Source: an uncultured Alistipes sp. (GTDB lineage Bacteria; Bacteroidota; Bacteroidia; Bacteroidales; UBA932). From it: a stretch of DNA of 64,000 nt. A program made the translations under genes and the position numbers. Below are positions 34,944 to 42,271 of the stretch, piece after piece. The notes beneath the pieces were generated by a model. The model searched no databases, had not been told where the DNA came from, and worked only from the letters and a program-made list of their open reading frames with translations. Numbering within the stretch: position 1 is the stretch's first letter; each line of letters starts with the position of its first letter. Where the stretch lies: the NCBI GenBank assembly GCA_900550465.1, contig URSC01000008.1:1-64000 (forward strand), read 5' to 3'.

Positions 34944-34975
34944 TTTGTTTTCAGCCTATTATTTTCCTACATTTG
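34944..34975 (+). promoter_or_regulatory. Bacteroidales-type promoter of the AmgK-RapZ gene
   Basis: TTTG (34944-34947), 20 bases, TACATTTG (34968-34975), then 8 bases to the ATG at 34984. It fixes the start at 34984 (an upstream frame from 34945 would begin inside the promoter) and predicts a leader of only 0-3 bases. Confidence 0.75.
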
Positions 34976-34983
34976 CCATCACT

Positions 34984-36423
34984 ATGGAAAGGATACGTTC
35001 GCTCTTCGAGAGGTACTCCGGAGTCAGGGAGTACCGCATCACCCCCCTCCCCGCCTCGGGAGGCAACCGTCAGTATTTCAGGATCAGCTGGGATGGAGAC
35101 AGCTGCATAGCCGCAGCCGGGACGAGTCTGCGGGAAAACGGTGCGTTCCTCTACCTCGACCGGCATTTCTCCCGGCTGGGACTGCCCGTGCCGGAAGTGC
35201 TGGCCGTGAGCGGTGACCGGATGGTCTACCTGCAGGAGGACCTGGGAGACACTACCCTTTTCGACGCTGTGGCGGCAGGGCGCAGGAGCGGGGAATACAG
35301 TTCTGAGGAGAAGACTCTGCTGCGGGCGGCGGTGGAAGCCCTGCCGGCCTTCCAGTATATCGGGGCCCAGGGACTGGACTTCTCGCAGTGCGGCCCGGTA
35401 TCCTGCTTCGACCGGACAAGCGTGATGTTCGATCTCAACTATTTCAAATACTGCTTCCTCAAGCCCTCCGGCGTGGAGTTCGACGAGGTGGCGCTGGAGG
35501 AGGACCTGGTCCGGCTGCGCGACCGGCTGCTGATGTGCAGTTCCGGGAACTTCCAGTACCGGGACTTCCAGGGCCGGAACATCATGCTCACACCCTCTGG
35601 GGAAATGAAATTCATCGACTTCCAGGGCGGAAGGATGGGACCGGTCCACTATGACCTGGCCTCCTTCGTATGGCAGGCGCGGGCCCGCTACCCGTCCGAG
35701 CTCAAGGCCGAACTGACCGAGGCATATCTCGAGGCACAGTCGCACTATGAGGTAGTGCGCCGGAAGGACTTCCTGACCGACCTGCGGCAGTTCGTCCTCT
35801 TCAGGACACTCCAGGTGCTCGGGGCCTACGGGTTCAGGGGCATGTTCGAGCGGCGGCCGCATTTTCTCGAGAGCATCCCGTACGCTATGGACAATCTCCG
35901 GGAACTCCTGTCATCCGGCACCTTCCCCGAATACCCCTGCCTGTGCCGGGCACTCGAGGAGCTGATACCGCTCTACGGGCACAGGACGCCCAGGCAGGAC
36001 GGGAAGCTGCTGATAAGGATTTTCAGTTTCTCATATAAAAAAGGAATACCCGAGGATGAGGGCGGCAACGGCGGAGGGTATGTTCTGGACTGCCGCGGAG
36101 TGCCCAATCCGGGAAGGCTCCCGGAGTACCGGGCGATGACAGGGCTGGACGATCCGGTAATAGAATACCTGCAGGGGTATTCCGAGACGGAGGAATTTGC
36201 CCGGCACACCGCCGCCCTGGCCGACATGCATATCGAGAACTATCTTGAGCGTGGATTTACCGACCTGATGTTCTGCTTCGGGTGCACCGGAGGCCGGCAC
36301 AGGTCCGTATACTTCGCCGAGAGGCTGGCCGACCATCTGGCAGAAAGATACGGTGACTCTTCCGACAGGCTCAGCATCACCCTCGTACACCGGGAACAGA
36401 ATCTGGAGAGACAGGTACTATGA
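34984..36423 (+). CDS. AmgK-like sugar 1-kinase fused to a RapZ C-terminal domain
   Basis: 479 residues. Residues 1-330 form an aminoglycoside-phosphotransferase-fold kinase, with catalytic loop YRDFQGRN (about 192-199) and metal motif IDFQGG (about 211), as in AmgK, which phosphorylates MurNAc/GlcNAc at C1. Residues 345-479 match the RapZ C-terminal domain, with GCTGGRHRS (about 433-441) and the DCRGVPNPGRLPEYR loop; in E. coli this domain binds glucosamine-6-phosphate and controls glmS. A MurU-like gene follows with an ATGA overlap, so the pair likely recycles cell-wall amino sugars into UDP-MurNAc. That the RapZ part senses the product is my inference. Confidence 0.85.
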   Translation: MERIRSLFERYSGVREYRITPLPASGGNRQYFRISWDGDSCIAAAGTSLRENGAFLYLDRHFSRLGLPVPEVLAVSGDRMVYLQEDLGDTTLFDAVAAGRRSGEYSSEEKTLLRAAVEALPAFQYIGAQGLDFSQCGPVSCFDRTSVMFDLNYFKYCFLKPSGVEFDEVALEEDLVRLRDRLLMCSSGNFQYRDFQGRNIMLTPSGEMKFIDFQGGRMGPVHYDLASFVWQARARYPSELKAELTEAYLEAQSHYEVVRRKDFLTDLRQFVLFRTLQVLGAYGFRGMFERRPHFLESIPYAMDNLRELLSSGTFPEYPCLCRALEELIPLYGHRTPRQDGKLLIRIFSFSYKKGIPEDEGGNGGGYVLDCRGVPNPGRLPEYRAMTGLDDPVIEYLQGYSETEEFARHTAALADMHIENYLERGFTDLMFCFGCTGGRHRSVYFAERLADHLAERYGDSSDRLSITLVHREQNLERQVL

Positions 36424-37163
36424 CCGCAGAGAGACCCGCAACGGCGATGATACTGGCGGCAGGACTGGGCACCCGGCTCAAACCGCTGACCGACACTATG
36501 CCAAAAGCGCTGGTACCCTACGAGGGAGTGCCGATGATACAGAGACTTATGCTGCATCTGAAGAAGGCCGGCTTTACCCGGGCCGTGATCAATGTCCACC
36601 ACTTCGCGGACATGCTGGAGGAGTTCGTCCGCTCCCACGGCGGATTCGGGCTGGACGTGGCATTTTCGGATGAGCGGGACCTGCTGCGCGACACCGGAGG
36701 GGGCATCCGCCATGCCGTCATGTCAGGGCTGCTCGGGGAAGAGCCGGTGCTGGTACACAATGTGGACATCATCACTTCCGGGATAGACCTCGCGACCTTC
36801 TGCCGACAGGCCCTCGACAGACCGGACGACACTCAGGCCTCCGCATCACTTCTTGTAAGCAACCGTGCCTCCTCGCGCTATCTGCTGACCGACAGCGAAG
36901 GCCTACTCCGCGGCTGGATGTACCCCGCCAAAGGACTGTTCAAAGGCACAACCCCCGAAGCAGCCGCAACCCTTCAGCCGCACGCCTTCAGCGGCATCCA
37001 CCTCCTCACCCCGGCCGCCCTGCAGCTGCTGCGGCCCTGGCCCGAGGCATTTTCCATCATCGACTTCTACCTCTCCATAGCCGCCTCCCATCCAGTCAGG
37101 TGCGTGGATGCCCCCGCCGGTGCCGTCATCACCGACGTCGGCAAGCTTGCGCAGCTCCGCTGA
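36420..37163 (+). CDS. MurU-like nucleotidyltransferase
   Basis: A 247-residue sugar-1-phosphate nucleotidyltransferase. The N-terminal motif MILAAGLGTRLKPLTDTMPKAL (G-x-G-T-R...P-K) is followed by VINVHHFADML, HNVDIIT (metal-binding Asp) and FSGIHLL. In Pseudomonas MurU makes UDP-MurNAc from MurNAc-1-phosphate, downstream of AmgK. The ATGA overlap with the kinase gene supports that pairing. A GlmU-like or mannose-1-phosphate role is possible but less likely in this context. Confidence 0.85.
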   Translation: MTAERPATAMILAAGLGTRLKPLTDTMPKALVPYEGVPMIQRLMLHLKKAGFTRAVINVHHFADMLEEFVRSHGGFGLDVAFSDERDLLRDTGGGIRHAVMSGLLGEEPVLVHNVDIITSGIDLATFCRQALDRPDDTQASASLLVSNRASSRYLLTDSEGLLRGWMYPAKGLFKGTTPEAAATLQPHAFSGIHLLTPAALQLLRPWPEAFSIIDFYLSIAASHPVRCVDAPAGAVITDVGKLAQLR

Positions 37164-37182
37164 GTCTGTTCGGTTGCAGATT

Positions 37183-38430
37183 TCAGCTGACCTTGATGGT
37201 GCGGGCGGGAGAGACCCTGGCGATGAATAGCGAGGGAATGATCATTATAATCAGCATGAGTACAAATGCGGCAATATCCACCGCTATGATATGCAGGGGA
37301 TTGAGTTCCACCGGCACGAAATTCACGAAATAATTCACCGGGTTGAGCGTGAACGGCTTCAGCCACTTCTGCACGGCCAGCAGGAGGATGGCCGCGGCAT
37401 TGCCCCAGATCATACCCTTGAGGACTATGGCCCCGCCACGGTAGATAAACACCTTGCAGATATTCGAAGTCCTCATGCCCAGCGACTTCAGCAGACCTAT
37501 CATGGAAATGCGCTCGAAGAGGATGATCAGCAGGCCGGAAATCATGTTGAAACCGGCCACCGCCATCATCAGCACCATCACCACCAGCACGTTCAGGTCC
37601 AGCAGGGCCAGCCAGTCGAACAGTCCCGGATATATCTCATCGATTCTGCGCACCACCACCGGAGCATCCGCCGTGATATCCCGGTCCATTATTATCTCCC
37701 CTATCTCATCGTAAACTTCAATCCTGCGACGGTCAGCCGCCTTGCCGCCGTCCCCACCCAGGGCTATCTCCAGACAGGAAGACTCGTGGTCCTCCCAGCC
37801 GTTGAGCCTGCGTATCTGACGGATATCCATCACCGCCAGCTTCTCATCCAGGTTCTCCAGCTGTATGTCGTACAGGCCGGTCACCGTCAGTCTGCGGGCC
37901 CTCACCTGCTCACCTATAAAATACACCGTCATCCTATCCCCCGTACTCAGGCCCAGCATCGTCGCCAGCCTTTTGGAAATCAGCACCTGGTCACTCATAC
38001 GCCTTCCCGAGAAATCCGGAAGCGTACCCTCGGTCAGAAAATCTGCGAAGAAATCCAGCGAGTAAGTCGAATCCACCCCCTTGAACATCACACCGTGCAC
38101 ATCCTTGTCCGACTTGACCATCCCGGGCTTGTAAGCCGTCTCGCTCACCGACCGTATCTCCGGTATCTTCTCTATCTCGGACAGATAAGACAGGTCCGCC
38201 TGCAGAGGGTAGACATCGTTCATATAGTCCATCCCCGGAACCGTAATCAGTATCTCGCCCGTGAACCCGGCAGCCCTCTTTCCTATCTCCTTCTTGAACC
38301 CCTCCGAAATCGCTACCGCCATCAATATCACGCCGATACTGACAGCCACCGACACACATGCTATCGCATTGCCGGTCGTACTCACTCCCCGTCCCTTGAT
38401 TTTTTTGGCTATAAATAAATTTAAATTCAT
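37183..38430 (-). CDS. LolC/LolE-like ABC transporter permease
   Basis: 415 residues of the FtsX family with one N-terminal helix (AIACVSVAVSIGVILMAVAI), a periplasmic domain of about 220 residues and three C-terminal helices. The last begins near AVDIAAFVLMLIIMIIPSLFIARVSPARTI; the RISMIGLLKSLGMR segment is the cytoplasmic coupling motif. It resembles LolC/E, which lifts lipoproteins from the inner membrane. No LolD ATPase or second permease is adjacent. It diverges from tRNA-Gly, with two -7 boxes between them. Confidence 0.85.
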   Translation of the reverse strand: MNLNLFIAKKIKGRGVSTTGNAIACVSVAVSIGVILMAVAISEGFKKEIGKRAAGFTGEILITVPGMDYMNDVYPLQADLSYLSEIEKIPEIRSVSETAYKPGMVKSDKDVHGVMFKGVDSTYSLDFFADFLTEGTLPDFSGRRMSDQVLISKRLATMLGLSTGDRMTVYFIGEQVRARRLTVTGLYDIQLENLDEKLAVMDIRQIRRLNGWEDHESSCLEIALGGDGGKAADRRRIEVYDEIGEIIMDRDITADAPVVVRRIDEIYPGLFDWLALLDLNVLVVMVLMMAVAGFNMISGLLIILFERISMIGLLKSLGMRTSNICKVFIYRGGAIVLKGMIWGNAAAILLLAVQKWLKPFTLNPVNYFVNFVPVELNPLHIIAVDIAAFVLMLIIMIIPSLFIARVSPARTIKVS

Positions 38431-38437
38431 ATCTTTG
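38430..38437 (+). promoter_or_regulatory. -7 box of the tRNA-Gly promoter
   Basis: TATCTTTG fits TAnnTTTG. The tRNA begins 34 bases on; a TTTG at 38404-38407 is 22 bases upstream. Confidence 0.5.
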
Positions 38438-38452
38438 CAGTCCCAAACCCTG

Positions 38453-38460
38453 CAAAGGTA
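38453..38460 (-). promoter_or_regulatory. -7 box of the LolC/E-like permease promoter
   Basis: On the minus strand TACCTTTG fits TAnnTTTG, 22 bases before the ATG at 38430. Confidence 0.5.
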
Positions 38461-38470
38461 AAAATTTTTC

Positions 38471-38543
38471 GCGGAAATAGCTCAGTTGGTAGAGCGTCGG
38501 CTTCCCAAGCCGAAGGTCGCGGGTTCGAACCCCGTTTTCCGCT
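38471..38543 (+). tRNA. tRNA-Gly (CCC anticodon)
   Basis: 73 bases fold as a cloverleaf. The acceptor stem GCGGAAA pairs with TTTCCGC; the D arm is AGCTCAGTTGGTAGAGC. The anticodon stem TCGGC/GCCGA carries the loop TTCCCAA, giving anticodon CCC (GGG codons), and the T arm is GGGTTCGAACCCC. The CCA end is not encoded. Confidence 0.95.
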
Positions 38544-38662
38544 CAATAAAGTTTCCAAGAACCACCGACCGCAGCACCCCCGCCGCGGTCTTTTTTATAC
38601 TGCCACCAGCACCCGAGCGGAAAACCACCCTCACAGACATCCCCAACGAGAATAAGATTCCC

Positions 38663-38833
38663 CACCTTCCAAAGGTGTGCATTTTCCCCGCGATGTCACC
38701 CCACCTTCCGAAGGTGAGTTTCCGTACCATGTCCAGCAGAGCATCTGTAGCGGCGTTTTGCCTCCATTCTGCCTTTCCACACCTCCCGAAGGTGAGCAGA
38801 AACACAAGGAAATCTACTCACCTTCCAAAGGTG
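38663..38833. repeat. four 15-bp palindromes on a 39-base period
   Basis: CACCTTCCRAAGGTG and one variant (CACCTCCCGAAGGTG) occur at 38663-38677, 38702-38716, 38780-38794 and 38819-38833. The start-to-start distances are 39, 78 and 39 bases, so one unit of a five-unit array seems lost near 38741. Each is a 6-bp stem with a 3-base loop. The intervening sequences (24, 63 and 24 bases) are not similar to one another. The stretch 38544-38903 holds no convincing gene. Confidence 0.85.
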
Positions 38834-38888
38834 GAACAGCAACAAAGCCACCGACTCCGAATATTTCGTTATTGTCCGCAGGATTTCG

Positions 38889-38896
38889 TACCTTTG
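38889..38896 (+). promoter_or_regulatory. -7 box before the 54-residue ORF
   Basis: TACCTTTG, then 7 bases to the ATG at 38904. Fits TAnnTTTG; the predicted leader is nearly zero. Confidence 0.45.
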
Positions 38897-38903
38897 CAGC
38901 ACT

Positions 38904-39068
38904 ATGGCAGACAATTATCTCGAAAGAAGATACGACGAATACCTGGAGCGGAAGGCCGCAGCCGAGAAAGCGAAGCGGAAGGCCTGGAAGAAGCGGCTGG
39001 ACGCCTACCGGAAGCAAATGACGGTCGATAATCAGAGCAGCGGATGCGACCCCAGCAGAGGCCGATAG
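38904..39068 (+). CDS. possible 54-residue basic protein
   Basis: ATG at 38904, TAG at 39066-39068. It reads MADNYLERRYDEYLERKAA followed by a Lys/Arg/Ala-rich helix (EKAKRKAWKKRLDAYRKQ), a plausible coiled or nucleic-acid-binding peptide. It has a -7 box directly before the ATG and resembles small proteins I associate with Bacteroidales, but I name no family. It overlaps the 3' end of the Ntn hydrolase gene on the other strand by 37 bases. Confidence 0.45.
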   Translation: MADNYLERRYDEYLERKAAAEKAKRKAWKKRLDAYRKQMTVDNQSSGCDPSRGR

Positions 39069-40282
39069 CCGTCGCGTATCAGACCGTCGAGCATCAGATA
39101 CAGCTCGCTCATCTGTCCCACGTCGATCCTGCCGGCCTCTCTCCATCCGTCGATAATCGGCTCCGAGACATCGAAGACCTGGTCCTCGACCTCCAGCAGC
39201 TGCTGCATGTAACCGCCTCCGGAAGGCCTCCACAGCAGTTCCCAGTTCATATACCGGTCAGTGCCGTCGCCCTGATGATAAGAGTACACTCGGTCCGCAA
39301 GAGTCTGTGAGAAATCGCACAGCGGCGAGAGCTTAGTCGCCTCATCCCTGGCCACCAGCGCGGGCAGGTACTTGTCCGCACCCTTGACCCACAGCGGCAT
39401 GGCCACCCCTGTCGGAGGATAGCCGAGGATGGTCCACATCACCGACAGCTCGGGATTCTCGCCGGGACGCACACCCTGCACCACCGCCGAGCTGGTGGAA
39501 CCGCGGCGGGAGATAAAGTCGTAGTCAATGAACCAGCCGTTGGTCCTGGGCTTGTTGAAATCCCCCGAACGCAGATCAATGCCCATGATCGGATTCTCGA
39601 AGCAGCGGGCCACGTCGGTCAGAATCCACTGCGGAGTGAACAGTCCCATACCGGAGCCGGGCATCAACAACCCCTCCTCGATGAGGTAGCGCACCTGTCC
39701 TAGACCCTCATTCACATCCCCGGTGAAGGAGAAATTGGTCCTGGCCACATAGCCGTGAGGCGCCACCGCCGGGTCATTGGCATCGTACACCACGTACTTG
39801 TAGTAGTCCACCTCCAGCATCTGGGCCCCGCCCTGAGCATCGATCACGCCGAGACTGGCCTCGATCATGGAAGGCTTCGCCAGCGTATCCAGAAAATGAT
39901 GGAAGTCCTCCACCGTCGCGCATATCTCCAGGGCCCGGCGCATGATCCGTCCGTTGGCGGCCCCGCGCTCCTCTCCGGGAGCCACGTCCACGAGGTTGAA
40001 CGACTGAGTATTCATGATTGCGAAGCCGGCCGAATTGACCCCCATCCACACATCCGTCGGGTCGTCCTCCACGCTGTTGACGATAGCGATGAAGGAGTAT
40101 TTCTCCCCCTTGAAGAACTTCACCGAATTCTGCAGATAGTCCGAGTCCCTGTGCTTCCACAGCAGCGGCCTCCCGTCCGGAGTCACCTTGCCGGAAATCA
40201 CCACCGAAGAGCATGCGGATGAAGGCACCGCCGTGAAAAGCAGGGCGGCCGCCGCAATAAAGATTGTCCCTATTCTTGTCAT
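39032..40282 (-). CDS. secreted Ntn-hydrolase (C45/linear amide hydrolase-like)
   Basis: 416 residues. A signal peptide ends PSSA, directly before Cys24 in CSSVVISGKVTPDGRPLLWKHRDSD. In Ntn hydrolases of this type the Cys exposed by signal cleavage is the nucleophile, and GVNSAGFAIMNTQS and VDAQGGAQMLEV follow as in the family (acyl-CoA:6-APA acyltransferase/C45). It probably hydrolyses an amide bond in the periplasm. The same Cys would also be a lipobox Cys, though the preceding residues fit a lipobox less well. The substrate is unknown. Confidence 0.75.
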   Translation of the reverse strand: MTRIGTIFIAAAALLFTAVPSSACSSVVISGKVTPDGRPLLWKHRDSDYLQNSVKFFKGEKYSFIAIVNSVEDDPTDVWMGVNSAGFAIMNTQSFNLVDVAPGEERGAANGRIMRRALEICATVEDFHHFLDTLAKPSMIEASLGVIDAQGGAQMLEVDYYKYVVYDANDPAVAPHGYVARTNFSFTGDVNEGLGQVRYLIEEGLLMPGSGMGLFTPQWILTDVARCFENPIMGIDLRSGDFNKPRTNGWFIDYDFISRRGSTSSAVVQGVRPGENPELSVMWTILGYPPTGVAMPLWVKGADKYLPALVARDEATKLSPLCDFSQTLADRVYSYHQGDGTDRYMNWELLWRPSGGGYMQQLLEVEDQVFDVSEPIIDGWREAGRIDVGQMSELYLMLDGLIRDGYRPLLGSHPLL

Positions 40283-40310
40283 CTCATCTAAAGGTTAATG
40301 TTAAGGTTAC

Positions 40311-40318
40311 AAATTTAA
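40311..40318 (-). promoter_or_regulatory. -7 box of the Ntn hydrolase promoter
   Basis: On the minus strand TAAATTTG, 28 bases before the ATG at 40282. It directly follows the T tract of the YeiH gene terminator. Confidence 0.5.
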
Positions 40319-40325
40319 AAATAAA

Positions 40326-40364
40326 AATACGGATATTCCACCTTATCATGGAAATATCCGTATT
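40326..40364 (-). terminator. Rho-independent terminator of the YeiH-like gene
   Basis: A 12-bp stem, AATACGGATATT (40326-40337) with AATATCCGTATT (40353-40364); on the minus strand it is followed by a T-rich run. It lies 20 bases past the stop at 40385. Confidence 0.8.
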
Positions 40365-40384
40365 AATTCTTTCGAGACCGTCCG

Positions 40385-41299
40385 CTACATCAGCGTCACC
40401 ACCAGCAGCGAGGACACCGAAATCACCACCCACAGGGAGATACCGAGCAGGAAGGGTCTGAAGCCCACCTCCTTGACGCTCTGCACCGAGAGGCCGCATC
40501 CTATCAGGAAGAGAGTCGAGCCAAGGGCATTCTTGGCAAATCCGGCGATACCGGCGGAGACGGCCTGGGGGATATTGAGGTACGTATTGGCCAGCATGGC
40601 ACCGATGAAGAGGAAGATGAACCAGGGGATGGAGATCTTCTTGCCTTTCTTCTTGAAAATGAAGGTGGTGGCAATGGCCAGGGGAATAATCCAGAGGGCG
40701 CGGGTCAGTTTGACGGTAGTGGCGACTTTCAGCGCCTCCTCCCCGTATGCGGCGCCGGCTCCCACCACCGAGCTGGTATCATGTATGGCAATGGCAGCCC
40801 ACGTTCCAAACTGCTCCTGGGAGAGTCCCGCGAGGTGACCTATCGCAGGGAAAATCAGCAGGGCCACGGCATTGAGCACAAAGACCGTCACCATCGAGAG
40901 GGTGGTCTCGTTGTCATCGGCATCGATGACGGGGGCCACGGCGGCTATCGCACTGCCTCCGCAGATGGCGGTACCGGAGGAGATCAGGTAGGAGTTGTTC
41001 CGCGAGAGTTTGAAGACCCGTCCGAGCAGGGTACCGATGACCATGACGCCCACCACTGATACTATAGTGAAGAGCATGCCGTCCTTGCCGGACTCCACGG
41101 CCGAATAGAGGTTCATGCCGAAGCCGAGGCCTACGACTGAGGCCTGCAGCAGGTACTTCGACACTTTCTTGGTAAACACAGGGAAGGGTGAGCCGAGGGT
41201 TACGGCGAGGGCTATGCCGGCCAGCAGGGCCACGGCCGTAGGCAGGAAGAACGACGCTATAAACAGGGTCACGAAAAGTATTTTTGCAGTAGTTTTCAT
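40385..41299 (-). CDS. YeiH-family putative sulfate exporter (UPF0324)
   Basis: 304 residues and about nine helices. Family segments are GLGFGMNL, the conserved SSGTAICGGSAIAAVAPVI, ATTVKLTRALWIIPLAI and LFLIGCGLSVQSVKEVG. The family is annotated as a sulfate/sulfite-type exporter; the cargo is not proved. A LysR regulator lies upstream on the same strand, as yeiE does beside yeiH in E. coli. Its -7 box is only 4 bases from the ATG. Confidence 0.9.
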   Translation of the reverse strand: MKTTAKILFVTLFIASFFLPTAVALLAGIALAVTLGSPFPVFTKKVSKYLLQASVVGLGFGMNLYSAVESGKDGMLFTIVSVVGVMVIGTLLGRVFKLSRNNSYLISSGTAICGGSAIAAVAPVIDADDNETTLSMVTVFVLNAVALLIFPAIGHLAGLSQEQFGTWAAIAIHDTSSVVGAGAAYGEEALKVATTVKLTRALWIIPLAIATTFIFKKKGKKISIPWFIFLFIGAMLANTYLNIPQAVSAGIAGFAKNALGSTLFLIGCGLSVQSVKEVGFRPFLLGISLWVVISVSSLLVVTLM

Positions 41300-41303
41300 G
41301 CCG

Positions 41304-41311
41304 CAAAACTA
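41304..41311 (-). promoter_or_regulatory. -7 box abutting the YeiH-like gene
   Basis: On the minus strand TAGTTTTG, then CGGC and the ATG at 41299. Transcription would start at or within the start codon: a leaderless mRNA. Confidence 0.55.
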
Positions 41312-41365
41312 CAGCGTCTCCCGCAACCCATCACAACACACTTACTTATACGCTATAACCTCCCG

Positions 41366-42259
41366 TTATACCCCAGCCTCGCGGATGACGAAATCATGGA
41401 AGCGGGCATTGAGCCCGGAGAACTCGCCGGGACGGACGGCGGTGGCAAACTCCCGGGGCATGTCCACACCGTCGATGTCTACGATGCGGAGGGAGCCGTC
41501 GGCCAGCTCGCGGTGCAGGGCGATGACCGAGACGATGGCCAGGGTGTCACTGCTGCGGACGAAGGACTTGATGGCCTCGGTGCTGCTGAGTTCGATGACC
41601 ACATTGAGGTCCTCTACGCGGATACCGCGCCGGTTCAGCGCCCTTTCGATAATCTCCCGCGTACCGGAGCCCTTCTCCCTCAGCACCAGCGGCAGCCCCC
41701 TAAGTTCCTCAGGCGTCACGGACTCCAGCGTCCCGTACCTTCCCTGAGTCCCGGCCACCAGCACCAGCTCATCCGCCATCAGCGGCTCATAGTGCAGCCA
41801 CGGCCGCCGCGAGGCATTCTCCACGAAACCGATGTCCACCGTCCCGTCACGGAGCCATTGTTCCACATTCTCACTGTTGCCGGAGAGCATGGATACCTCC
41901 ACTCCGCCCGAAAGTTCCATGAAAGAGGCCAGCACCGGAGGCAGCAGATACATGGCGATGGTGGTACTGGCACCGATGGACAGCCTGCCCTGCGAAGTCT
42001 GGGAAAGCAGCTCCATGTCGTAATCCATTTTCTGATAAGCGGAAAGCAGACTTTCCGCATGGGACAGCAGCAGACCGCCGGCCTTGGTCAGCGCCACCCC
42101 GGAAGTACCGCGGGTGAACAGCGGCATGCCGTACCGGGCCTCCAGTTCCCCGATATGACGGCTCACCGCCGGCTGGGTGATATTCAGTACAGCGGCGCAT
42201 TTGGAAAAACTAAGAGTCCTCGCCGCAGTGACGAAGACTCTCAAACGGAACTCGTCCAT
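41366..42259 (-). CDS. LysR-family transcriptional regulator (YeiE-like)
   Basis: 297 residues. The N-terminal helix-turn-helix reads FVTAARTLSFSKCAAVLNITQPAVSRHIGELEARYG, then the effector domain (LSIGASTTIAMYLLPPVLASF, VDIGFVENASRRPWLHYEPLMADELVLVAG). It lies between the polyferredoxin gene (12 bases after it) and the YeiH-like gene, which it probably regulates; in E. coli YeiE senses sulfite. The ligand here is unknown. Confidence 0.9.
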   Translation of the reverse strand: MDEFRLRVFVTAARTLSFSKCAAVLNITQPAVSRHIGELEARYGMPLFTRGTSGVALTKAGGLLLSHAESLLSAYQKMDYDMELLSQTSQGRLSIGASTTIAMYLLPPVLASFMELSGGVEVSMLSGNSENVEQWLRDGTVDIGFVENASRRPWLHYEPLMADELVLVAGTQGRYGTLESVTPEELRGLPLVLREKGSGTREIIERALNRRGIRVEDLNVVIELSSTEAIKSFVRSSDTLAIVSVIALHRELADGSLRIVDIDGVDMPREFATAVRPGEFSGLNARFHDFVIREAGV

Positions 42260-42271
42260 AGATGGGTAAAG

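Noticed and set aside
38663..38833. CRISPR array
   Set aside because: Repeats are only 15 bp and palindromic, spacers of 24 and 63 bases, and no cas gene is near.
38486..39031. 181-codon plus-strand protein with HLPKV repeats
   Set aside because: The frame starts inside the tRNA and its repeats are translations of the palindromes; no start or family supports it.
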